A stretch of 64,000 bases of DNA from Haloplanus vescus (GTDB taxonomy: Archaea > Halobacteriota > Halobacteria > Halobacteriales > Haloferacaceae): NCBI RefSeq assembly GCF_900107665.1, contig NZ_FNQT01000002.1:312286-376285 (forward strand), in the 5' to 3' direction. Position numbers and translations under genes: made by a program. Below the pieces are notes generated by a model, which worked only from the letters and a program-made list of their open reading frames with translations, ran no database searches and was not told where the DNA came from. Below are positions 19,223-27,747 of this stretch, in pieces. Position 1 is the stretch's first letter. The number at the start of each line of letters is the position of its first letter.

Positions 19223-22200
19223 ATGTCGACGACACGAACTGATTTCATTGCCCTCCTCGTAGCAACGCTCGTCGTTCTCGGTACTCTCGGGTCGCCACTC
19301 GTTGGAACGTCAGCGGCCGTTCAAGACCAAGTCGCCATCTACGATTCGGTCGGTGGCTCGCAGGTCAGTACGGTGACCGACGGCGAGACGGTCTACATCC
19401 GCGCGGACGACTCTGGCACGACCAACGGGACGACGGTCGATGTCACCGTCGACAACGATAACGGCGGGTCGATTACCGTGACCCTGTACGACGACGGTAC
19501 CGCTCCCGACCCGACCGGTGGCGACGGCGAATACTGGGGGTCGTTCACCGTCTCGGCCACCACGACCGACGACGCTAACGACACGTTGCAGGTGGCGAAG
19601 GGGAACGCCGCGAACGTGACCGTCGACCTCGACGGTCAAGGCGACGGCGACTCGGCGTCCGTGACAGCCGATTACGGCCCAGTCCCGACCGGAGCAACCC
19701 CCACGACAACACCACCGACGGCACCGTCGACAACGTGTCCGTCTCCTTCGACGAACCGGTCAACGATTCGGTGTCGTACGCGACGGGTAACTTCACGGTC
19801 AGCAACGCGAACGTAGCGGCCATCGCCGACAACGACGGCGACGACACGCTCCGCCTCGAACTCGACTCGGTGACGCCCAACGACACGAGTCTCACGCCGG
19901 ACGTGACCGTCGCACAGAACGCGGTGCAGGATACGAATGGGAACGCGGGCCCGGCGGGGAGTTCGACGACGGTCACCGCGAGCGACGGCGCGGCGCCGGT
20001 GGCGCTGAACGCCACCTACCGAGACACGACCGACGACGGCCGGGTCGACCGAGTCGACGTGGTCTACTCCGAGGACGTGTCCGGGTCGTCGTACTCCGAC
20101 GGTGACTGGTCCATCACGTCGTCGGGGACCGTCGATATCGCGAAAGACGGCGACGGCACCGTCTCAGGGAGCGAGGTTCGACTTAACGTGACCGGGGCGG
20201 CCAACACCACGGGCGGGTCGACTGCGCCCACCCTCGACTACTCGGGATCGAGCGTCACCGACGGACCGAACGACGCGCCCGCCCAGACGCTGACGATGCA
20301 GGACGGCGCGGCGCCGACGTTCGCGGGCCTGACGACGGTCGACGCCGATTCTAACGGCACCGTGGACACCCTGAACGTGACGTTCACGGAGAGTGTCGCG
20401 TCGGGGTCGGTCGAGGCGGCTGACTTCTCCATCGACTCGGCGAACGGTCTGTCTGGCACCGTCTCGGGTGTCGCGGACGACGACGGCGACGCGGCGGTGA
20501 ACCTGACGCTGAACGAAGGGTCCTCGGCCGACACGGGCGCGACGCCGACGCTCGCCTACACGCAGTCCGGAGGGTCGAGTGCTGCAGTTCAGGACGCCGC
20601 CGGGAACCAGATGATCGATACCACGTCTGACGCCGCGACTGACAGTGCCGCTCCCGTCGTCCTGTCGAGTGCGTCGCTCGACCGCAACGGCGACGGCACC
20701 GTCGATTCCGTCGGCGTTCAGTACTCCGAGAACGTCTCCGCGAGTTCTCCCGAAATTGGGGACTACTCGCTCGGTGGTTCCGACAGCGGAGCCATCATGT
20801 TCGATTCGTCTCTCGTGTCCGACGATACGGTCTACCTCTCCACTATCGCCCCCCAGAACGACACGGGACTCGACCTGGCGCTCTCGTACGACGCGTCCGC
20901 GGGCACGCAGGGGAGCATCACCGACGGATCGAACCCGGCGGCCTCGTTCTCGGGAGAGACGGTCCTCGACAGGGCCGACCCGCGGATGGTATCGGTGACG
21001 ACGAACGACACGAATCGCAACGGCACTGTCGATGCGCTGACGGTGACGTTCACCGAACCCGTCAACGACAGTTCGGTGGACGCTGGTGACTTCTCGTCGC
21101 CTGCCGGCTCGGTCGACGGAGTGACGACCGGAACGGCGGACGACAATCGGACGACGCTCTCCGTCTCCGGGCTCTCGGCTGGCACGGCCGTCACACCAGA
21201 CGTGACGCTCGCTGGTGATTCGCTTCTCGACCTGTCGGGGAACGACAACCCGTCGCAGACGCTGACGGCGACGGACACCGCATCACCGGCCGTCACGGCA
21301 GCATCGACGGCAGACACGAACGGTGACGGGAGCGTCGACCGCATCGACCTGACGCTCTCGGAGGCCATCGACGACGATGCCTCGACGCTCGCCGCCTCGG
21401 CGTTCTCGCTCTCCGATGGCGCTGTCGACAGCGTGAGTACGGGCACGGCGAACGACGACGCCGTCAGCCTGTCGGTGTCCGGTCTCTCGGGGAGTGACGC
21501 GACGCCCGACGTGACCTACGCGGGCGGGACGTTCCTCGACTCGCTCGGCAACGCCCTCTCGGGGTCGGCGACGTTCACGAACACGACAAGCGGCGCGGCG
21601 CCCACCGTCGAGTCGGCGACGGTCCTTGACCGTGACGGCGACGGGAACGTCGACGCCGCGAACGTCACCTTCACCGGCGCTATCGACGACGCGACCGTCT
21701 CGCCCGGCGATTGGACGATTGGCGGGACGACTGTCGACTCGGTCGACACGCTGGGGACGACCGACGACGACCGACTCCAGCTCCGCATCACGACGGACGC
21801 CGCCGAAGTGAACGGGACTGGGACTGCCGACGTGACGTACACGCCCGGGTCGACCGCCGATCTCGCCGGCAACGAAATTGCGGCCGTCGATGCCGGCGAC
21901 GTGGACGAAGTCGACGGCTCGACGCCGGTGGTCACGGACGTCTCGGCGACCGGCGACGAACGTGTCCAGGTCGAAGTGACGGCCACGGAGTCACTCGACA
22001 GCGTCGAGGTCGACCTGAGCGGTCCGGAATCGACGACGCTCTCCAGTTTCGCCGTCTCCGGCGACGGGCCGTACGTCCACACGCTGACGTACGCGCCGGA
22101 CACCGAGGGCGAGTACACGGCGACGCTCCAGACGGCCGCTGACGCCGCCGGCAACGACGGCGCGGGCGGCGAGCAGGATTCGGTCTCCATCTCGTTCCCG

Positions 22201-22893
22201 GATAGCGGCGGGAGTTCCGCCCCGTCGGCCCCCGGGTCGTTCTCCAGTCGCGTCGCTTCCTCGACGGTGACCGTCTTCGGCGGCACCGGCTCCGTCACCT
22301 TCGACCTGGGGTCGGGTCCCGTCGACAGCGTCGAGGTCAGCAGCGACGCCTCGGGGAACGGCTTCGCCCGCGCGACGACGCTCTCGTCGCTTCCCGACGG
22401 CGTCTCGTCGCCCGACGACCCGACCGTCGGCGTCGTCTCGATTCAGATGCCCGACGACTGGGCAACGACGCCAGCCACGCTCCGCATGCGCGTCGACACG
22501 TCGGCGACGGACGTCGACCCCGAGCGACTGCGGGTCGCACACTACGACGAATCGACCGACTCGTGGGACACCTTCGAGACCGACGTCGAGAGTCAGCAGG
22601 GGTCGACCGCGGTGTTGACCGCTGAGACGCCCGGATTTTCGACGTTCGCCGTGGTCCAGAGTGACCCGGCGGCGACGGAGACTGTCGAGGTGACGACGGC
22701 GACGGCCACCCCGACGCCCGATTCGTCCGACGGGAGTTCGGCGGGGACGACCGCCGCTGCCGACGGTCCCGAGTCGACCACGGAGACGGGGACCGCTAGC
22801 TCGACGACCAGCGGTTCCGGTCCCGGATTCGGCGTGGTCGCTGTCGTGCTCGCGCTCGTTGCGGTGGTGGCGGTCGTGCGCCGCCGTCGGTGA
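19223..22893 (+). pseudogene. PGF-CTERM surface protein with tandem repeats, interrupted by a one-base frameshift
   Basis: Two overlapping frames together make one protein of about 1220 residues. The first (19223 to about 19680) gives a Sec signal peptide (FIALLVATLVVLGTLGSPLV, cut near TSAA) and an extracellular beta-rich region. The second (about 19681-22893) continues with SPDRSNPHDNTTDGTVDNVS. The switch lies at the C run 19678-19680 and is explained by one missing base. Then come about seven repeats of roughly 100 residues, each opening with D.N.DGTVD.V.V.FTE.V, then a PGF-pre-PGF-like domain (about 22200-22660), a Thr/Ser-rich stretch and the PGF-CTERM tail GPGFGVVAVVLALVAVVAVV-RRRR. 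Known role of the tail: cleavage and lipid anchoring by archaeosortase ArtA. The frameshift may be real, phase-variable or a sequencing error. Confidence 0.8.
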
Positions 22894-22930
22894 GTTACGG
22901 TTTCAAGTCGCCGGCGTGCGAACGCCGACC

Positions 22931-23437
22931 GTGAGCCGACACGACCGTCTCGACCGACACCCCACCGCTGGCCCGCGAAACTCGCTGTGGCACTGGCCGA
23001 CCGCGAAGCATCCGCTCCGGGTCGTCGTGAACTATCTCGCCGTCTGGCTGATTCGTCTCTCGCCGAGTCTGCGCCTGAAAAACTGGCTTCTCCGACGACT
23101 CGGGGCGACGGTCGGCCCCGGCGTCGCGTTCGGCCTAGAGGCGACGCCGGACGTGTTCTGGCCCGAGCATCTGACGATTCGAGCGGACGCCATCGTCGGC
23201 TACGACGCGACGCTGCTCTGTCACGAGTTCCTGACCGAGGAGTACCGAACGGGGGAGGTTATCGTCGGGGAACGCGCGCTCATAGGCGCGAGCGCCGTCG
23301 TCCTGCCGGGCGTCGAAATCGGCGCCGACGCGAAGGTGGCGGCCAACTCGCTGGTCACCGAGGACGTACCGCCGGGGACGACGGTGGCCGGCGTCCCGGC
23401 CCGTCCCGTCGAGGGCGGCGTCGGACGCGACGAGTGA
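22931..23437 (+). CDS. Hexapeptide-repeat acyltransferase
   Basis: 168 residues from a GTG start, chosen because it begins right after the upstream gene and gives no unusual extension. An N-terminal amphipathic region with PLRVVVNYLAVWLIRLSPSL, then a left-handed beta-helix of hexapeptide repeats: GATVGPGVAFGLEAT, IVGYDATLLCHEFL, VIVGERALIGASAVVLPGVE and IGADAKVAANSLVTEDVPPG. The last block with VAGVPARPV is typical of maltose/galactoside O-acetyltransferase relatives. The acyl acceptor is unknown; a sugar or cell-surface glycan is plausible. Confidence 0.8.
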   Translation: MSRHDRLDRHPTAGPRNSLWHWPTAKHPLRVVVNYLAVWLIRLSPSLRLKNWLLRRLGATVGPGVAFGLEATPDVFWPEHLTIRADAIVGYDATLLCHEFLTEEYRTGEVIVGERALIGASAVVLPGVEIGADAKVAANSLVTEDVPPGTTVAGVPARPVEGGVGRDE

Positions 23438-23440
23438 TAC

Positions 23441-23506
23441 GGGTTATTGTGATTTCCGGTGGGTCACCGGGACGGACCGGCAAATAGTTACGAGAAACCG
23501 TATGGG
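23441..23506. repeat. Divergent copy of an intergenic palindromic repeat
   Basis: The 71-base gap between two convergent genes holds GTTATTGTGATTTCCGGTG followed by a GC-rich inverted segment and AATAGTTACGAGAAACCGTATG. It shares the layout TATTGT - GC palindrome - AGTTAC - CCGTATG with two better-conserved copies at 26541 and 41852, but the stem is degenerate here, so membership is tentative. Confidence 0.45.
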
Positions 23507-23508
23507 CG

Positions 23509-24291
23509 TCAGCCGCGGATTCGGACGAAGCCCTCGGCGAACACCTTGCTGTTCGGGAAGACGTACTCCTCGCCGTCGATTTCGACGTGGGTGACGAACA
23601 GGTCCATCTCTTGGACGATACCCTGCACGTCGCCGACGCGAATCTCGTCGCCGATAGTGTAGGGTTGATTGAGGAGGAGGTAGGTGCCGACTGCACCGGC
23701 CGAGAGCAGGTGGCGGAAGGCGAGGCCGCCGAGGAAGACGAGTGCGAAGACGTACGCGCCGAGGAGGACGATGAGCGCCGCGGTGGCGACGCCCACCTGG
23801 CCGAGTGCGATGAGCGCGGCCAGATAGAAGATGCTGTACTTCGCTATCAGCGGCAGGACGTCTATCTGCGGAATCTTCACGCCGCGGAAGCGCTCCGAGA
23901 CGAGCAGTTCCACCTTGTCGCCGAGGAGGATGCCGGCGATGAGGACGACGATGGCGACGAACAGCTGCGGGAGGAAGCCGGCGACGGCGTTCCAGAACTG
24001 CGCCACATACTCGATTTCCGCGACGGCGACGGCGGCGAACACTGCGATGCCGAAGACGAAGTAGCCCGCGATGGCCGCGAGGATGTCGACGGTCGACGTG
24101 CCGACACTCCGGGCGGTGCGCTCGAAGGCCGTCCCCTCAACGGCGGCTGGAATGCCGATTCGCTGGAGGAATCGCCGCGCAGTCACGCGCGTCACCCAGC
24201 CGAACAGCAGGCCGAGAAAGAGCGTCCCGAAGGCGAACCAGAGGCGGAGCGGCACCGCCTCGACGATTTCGGCGAGCATCCCGCCCTGCAT
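23509..24291 (-). CDS. mscS: MscS-family mechanosensitive ion channel
   Basis: 260 residues. Four to five membrane helices: LWFAFGTLFLGLLFGWV, VDILAAIAGYFVFGIAVFAA, QLFVAIVVLIAGILLGD, IFYLAALIALGQVGVATAAL and IVLLGAYVFALVFLGGLAF. The last is the pore-helix region, followed by an MscS beta domain with QPYTIGDEIRVGDVQGIVQE and the VTHVEIDGEEYVFPNSKVF core. The stop is close behind, so the C-terminal alpha-beta cage of E. coli MscS is missing; this short form is common in archaea. It follows dacZ by a single base, so both are made from one transcript, consistent with osmotic-stress control by c-di-AMP. Confidence 0.85.
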   Translation of the reverse strand: MQGGMLAEIVEAVPLRLWFAFGTLFLGLLFGWVTRVTARRFLQRIGIPAAVEGTAFERTARSVGTSTVDILAAIAGYFVFGIAVFAAVAVAEIEYVAQFWNAVAGFLPQLFVAIVVLIAGILLGDKVELLVSERFRGVKIPQIDVLPLIAKYSIFYLAALIALGQVGVATAALIVLLGAYVFALVFLGGLAFRHLLSAGAVGTYLLLNQPYTIGDEIRVGDVQGIVQEMDLFVTHVEIDGEEYVFPNSKVFAEGFVRIRG

Positions 24292-24292
24292 C

Positions 24293-25108
24293 TCAGTACT
24301 CCTCCGGGTCTATCTCCAGAATCAGGTCGCCACCCTTGAACGCCCGCACCATCCCGTCGGATTCCGAGAGGACGATGGCGATGGCGTTCGTATCGCGCGT
24401 GATGGCGCCACCGGCCATGTGACGCGCCCCGAGGCCTTTCGGGATGTCGACGCCCTCCGCCGAGGGTTCGAGATAGCGGTAGGCGGAGACGATTTTGCCC
24501 GCGTCGGAGACGATGAAGGCGCCGTCAAGTCGCGAGAACTCCTTGAGCATCACGTTCACGATGGGGTCGCCGACGTGGACGTGGCTCTTCTCGAAGGGGT
24601 TGTAGCTCAGCGGGCGGGACTTGTTCATCACCTTGCCCGCGTCGCCGACGACGAAGAGCGCGCCGACGGGTTTCCCTTTCTGTCCTTTCTTCCCGAGGTC
24701 GATGGCCACCTCGAACACGTCGCGAATGACGCCGGGTTCGGCCCGCGAGTCGGTGAACAGGTCGTAGATGCCGGAGCGAATCGACTCGTCAACGCGCACC
24801 CGAACCACCGAGTCCGCGTCCACGTCGTCGCCGAACATCGAAACGGTGCAGGCGACGGAGTCACCCTCCGTCACGAACTCGTGTTCCATCGCGCCCTCGA
24901 TGCCGAACCGGATTCGGTCACGGACGTTGTCGAAGTCGAGCGGGAGTTCGACGAAGGCGTCGGCGTCCACGCTGTTCTCGGCGGCGATGACCACTCGGTC
25001 CACGTCCGCGTCCGCGAACTGGTCGTAGTACGCCGCCGACGGTGTGAACAGAAACAGTCCGTCGATGTCGTCGACCAGGCCACCGAGGGAGTCCCGTAGC
25101 GTCGCCAT
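24293..25108 (-). CDS. dacZ: DacZ diadenylate cyclase
   Basis: 271 residues, matching haloarchaeal DacZ in length. It has the DAC-domain DGA motif (SRLDGAFIVSDAGKIVSA) and the RHR-type motif as GARHMAGGAITR, both required for ATP binding and condensation of two ATP to c-di-AMP. Upstream are a regulatory-type N-terminal domain (VRVRVDESIRSGIYDLFT) and a central KKGQKGKPVGALFVVGD segment. In Haloferax volcanii the homologue is essential and c-di-AMP levels are linked to osmotic state. Here the downstream partner is mscS. Start ATG at 25108 gives the expected MATLRDSLGGLVDD opening. Confidence 0.93.
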   Translation of the reverse strand: MATLRDSLGGLVDDIDGLFLFTPSAAYYDQFADADVDRVVIAAENSVDADAFVELPLDFDNVRDRIRFGIEGAMEHEFVTEGDSVACTVSMFGDDVDADSVVRVRVDESIRSGIYDLFTDSRAEPGVIRDVFEVAIDLGKKGQKGKPVGALFVVGDAGKVMNKSRPLSYNPFEKSHVHVGDPIVNVMLKEFSRLDGAFIVSDAGKIVSAYRYLEPSAEGVDIPKGLGARHMAGGAITRDTNAIAIVLSESDGMVRAFKGGDLILEIDPEEY

Positions 25109-25187
25109 TAACGGAGAGACGCGTCGTGGCGAAATAAAGGTTCGTGACCCGTCACACGCCCGTCCGACGCAGTTCTGTCGGTGCCGA

Positions 25188-26492
25188 TTACTCGCGCAGG
25201 TCGCGCATGTGGTCGACGCGGCGCTGGACCAGCGACGCCGTGCCGATGTCGTGGCGGACGCGCAGGCCGTCGCCCGCCGCCGAGAGCGCGTCCTCCGCGA
25301 TGCACTCGGCGTCGGCGATGGTGTCGTCGATGCCCACGACGGCGAAGGCCCGCGAGGTAGTGGTGTAGAGGCCGTCCTCACGCGCGTCGACACTCGCGTA
25401 GAAGAGGAGTGCGTCGCCCGACTCCGTCTCCGCGGCGGCGACGCTCTCCTCGTCCACCGCGATGCGCGCGCCCGATTCGGGGTCGGTCGGGTAGCCCGCC
25501 GGGACGGCGTACTTACACACCGTCGCGCGGTCGTCGAACGCGAGGGTGGGGAGGTCGTCGCCGTCTCGTGCGGCCGTCAGCACGTCGAGGAACGGCGTCT
25601 CGAGGACCGGCAGCGTGTTCATCGCTTCGGGGTCGCCGAAGCGGGCGTTGAACTCCACGACGCGAACCCCCTCTGCGGTGAGCATGAACTGCCCGTAGAG
25701 GACGCCCTTGTAGTCGGGGAGGGCGTCGACCGTCGCTTCAAGCACGTCGACGGCCGCCGCGTAGTCGCTCTCGTCCATGAACGGTAGCGTGGGGGCGGCG
25801 TCGCTGTAGCTCCCCATGCCGCCCGTGTTCGGCCCCTCGTCACCCTCGTAGGCGCGCTTGTGGTCTTGGACCGCGGGCGTCGGTCGCACGTCGCCGTTCG
25901 CGACGAACGCCTGCACGGTGAACTCCTCGCCGACGAGTCGCTCTTCGAGGACGACACGGTCGTAGTCGGCGTCGCGGAGGTACGCCTTCGCTTCGTCTTT
26001 GGTCACTTGGTCACCCGTGACGCGGACGCCCTTGCCGCCGGTGAGGCCGGCGGGCTTGACCGCCAAGTCGCCGTCGTAGCTGTCGATGTACTCGCAGGCG
26101 GCCGCCATGTCGTCGAACGTCTCGAAGTCGGGACAGCCGGGAATCCCCTCCTCCTGCATGAACCGCCGTTGGTAGGCCTTGTCCGTCTCGATGCGGGCGG
26201 CGTCGGCCGACGGGCCGAAGGTGTAGACACCGGCGTCGTCGAGGGCGTCGGCGACGCCCGCGGCGAGCGCCGACTCCGGGCCGATGATGGCTAGCGTGGC
26301 GTCCACGTCGTCCGCGAAGGCGACGATGGCGTCGGCATCGCGTTCCTCGATGGTCCGAGTGTCCTCGGCCAGCGCCGCGATTCCGGGGTTTCGATTGCTC
26401 GCGCAGGCGTAGAGGTCCGCGTCCGGGGCGATGGCTCGGGCGATAGCGTGTTCCCGGCCACCCCCACCGACGAGGAGTACCGTCTCTGACAT
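25188..26492 (-). CDS. purD: Phosphoribosylamine-glycine ligase PurD
   Basis: 434 residues, the normal PurD length. N-terminal VLLVGGGGREHAIARAI, then the ATP-grasp domain with KPAGLTGGKGVRVT, VLEERLVGEEFTVQAF, PNTGGMGSYSDAAP and EFNARFGDPEAMNTLPVLE. It catalyses the second step of purine synthesis: phosphoribosylamine + glycine + ATP to GAR. It is transcribed alone: dacZ starts 79 bases beyond its stop, and a palindromic repeat lies between aglJ and its start. A CGTTTAGG box about 30 bases before the ATG is a likely TATA element. Confidence 0.95.
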   Translation of the reverse strand: MSETVLLVGGGGREHAIARAIAPDADLYACASNRNPGIAALAEDTRTIEERDADAIVAFADDVDATLAIIGPESALAAGVADALDDAGVYTFGPSADAARIETDKAYQRRFMQEEGIPGCPDFETFDDMAAACEYIDSYDGDLAVKPAGLTGGKGVRVTGDQVTKDEAKAYLRDADYDRVVLEERLVGEEFTVQAFVANGDVRPTPAVQDHKRAYEGDEGPNTGGMGSYSDAAPTLPFMDESDYAAAVDVLEATVDALPDYKGVLYGQFMLTAEGVRVVEFNARFGDPEAMNTLPVLETPFLDVLTAARDGDDLPTLAFDDRATVCKYAVPAGYPTDPESGARIAVDEESVAAAETESGDALLFYASVDAREDGLYTTTSRAFAVVGIDDTIADAECIAEDALSAAGDGLRVRHDIGTASLVQRRVDHMRDLRE

Positions 26493-26538
26493 GGTGGTAC
26501 GACCCCGCGGAATCGGCCTAAACGTTGCCTTTTGAGAC

Positions 26539-26614
26539 GGGTTATTCTACGTCGCCACGGGTGGTTCGCCGGCCCGTCTCGGCGAACCGTCGGAAAACAG
26601 TTACAATACTGCGT
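26539..26614. repeat. Intergenic palindromic repeat, copy B
   Basis: Occupies the gap between the aglJ stop and the purD promoter. The core GGTTCGCC (26563-26570) pairs with GGCGAACC (26581-26588), and the right arm ends AAAACAGTTACAATACT. By eye 56 of 69 positions match the copy at 41854-41922, including the loop. The left outer arm (TATTCTAC) is degraded relative to that copy. No ORF is present. Confidence 0.7.
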
Positions 26615-26615
26615 C

Positions 26616-27521
26616 TCACTTCCGGTCGTGTCGGTCCTCGCGGTGCAGGGTGAGAATCAGGTCGGCGAGCAACCCGAACATGAGCAGTTGGACGCCGACC
26701 AGAATGGCGAAGGCGGCGACGATGGCCAGCACTTCGTGTGACACTTGGCGCGTAATCCACTCGACGGCGACGTAGGCGGCGACGAGGACGCCCGCGGCCG
26801 TCGACACCGTCCCGATACTCCCGAAGTAAAACAGGGGGTTGTTGGTCTTCGCTCGGCGGTAGAGTTCGAGGAAGATGATGCCACCATCCCGAACGGGATG
26901 GAGGTTGGTGTTCGACCCCTCGGGGCGCGGGAAGTAGGTCACCGGCACCACCGTCGTCGGAATCGAGCGCTTGGCACATTCGACGGCCATCTCCGTCTCG
27001 ATGCCGAACCCGTCCGAAGTCAGGTGCATCTGCTCGAACGACTCGTGCGTGAACGCCCGGTATCCGGAAAGGATGTCACGGAACGACTCGCCGTGGATGA
27101 AACCGAACGCTCGGTTGATGAGGCGGTTGCCGATTCGGTTGAGTGGCGTCATCGCGCCGGCGCGCATGTCCGCGAAGCGGTCGCCGATGACGTGGTCGGC
27201 GTCGCCGGTCATTAGTGGCTCAAGCATCGTCTCGGCGTCGTCGGCGCTGTAGGTGCCGTCGCCGTCGAGCATCAGAACGTACGGGGCGTCGACGTGTTCG
27301 GTCACGGCCTCGCGGACCGCCTGCCCCTTGCCCGTCCCCGTCTGTTCGACGACGCGCGCGCCGGCCGAACGCGCCACGGACTGCGTGTCGTCTCTCGACC
27401 CGCCGTCGACGACGAGGACGTTCTCGTACCCCGCGTCCCGGAAATCACGAACCACGTCGCCGATGGTCGCGGCCTCGTCGAGTGTGGGGACGAGGACACA
27501 GACGGCGTCGGAGTCGGCCAT
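26616..27521 (-). CDS. aglJ: AglJ dolichyl-phosphate hexosyltransferase
   Basis: 301 residues from the ATG before ADSDAVCVLVPTL. GT2 fold: VPTLDEAATIGDVV, VVDGGSRDDTQSVA, and the DXD-type LMLDGDGTYSADDA. RISHGESFRDILSGYRA-like positions read FIHGESFRDILSGYRAFT. Two C-terminal membrane helices: VSTAAGVLVAAYVAVEWI and VLAIVAAFAILVGVQLLMF. In Haloferax AglJ transfers the first sugar to dolichol phosphate for S-layer N-glycosylation. It is divergent from aglB (226-base gap), the usual haloarchaeal partner. Longer frame upstream of the ATG has no conserved sequence. Confidence 0.9.
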   Translation of the reverse strand: MADSDAVCVLVPTLDEAATIGDVVRDFRDAGYENVLVVDGGSRDDTQSVARSAGARVVEQTGTGKGQAVREAVTEHVDAPYVLMLDGDGTYSADDAETMLEPLMTGDADHVIGDRFADMRAGAMTPLNRIGNRLINRAFGFIHGESFRDILSGYRAFTHESFEQMHLTSDGFGIETEMAVECAKRSIPTTVVPVTYFPRPEGSNTNLHPVRDGGIIFLELYRRAKTNNPLFYFGSIGTVSTAAGVLVAAYVAVEWITRQVSHEVLAIVAAFAILVGVQLLMFGLLADLILTLHREDRHDRK

Positions 27522-27716
27522 GACTGCGGATTCGTCGGGGCGACTCCAAAAGCGTGTTTCTTTCTCGATGCCGAACCGCCAATCTCGGCCGCTCTCGACG
27601 GCTCCGTTCTTGGCTCGTCCGGGAGTGGTGTTAGCGGCGTGTGAGTCGCTCTTCGGCCGGTAGACGGCCCGTGAGTACACTGCCAATCCACCGCGCAGGC
27701 CTCCTATATGACAAGG

Positions 27717-27722
27717 TTTATG
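27717..27722 (+). promoter_or_regulatory. TATA box of aglB
   Basis: TTTATG lies 26-31 bases before the aglB ATG, the spacing of a leaderless haloarchaeal transcript. The remaining part of the 226-base gap to aglJ (27522-27747) contains no ORF of note; the start of aglJ must be served by a promoter in its other end, where the sequence is less clear. Confidence 0.5.
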
Positions 27723-27747
27723 CCGATTATCCCAGTCCGTTCGGCCA

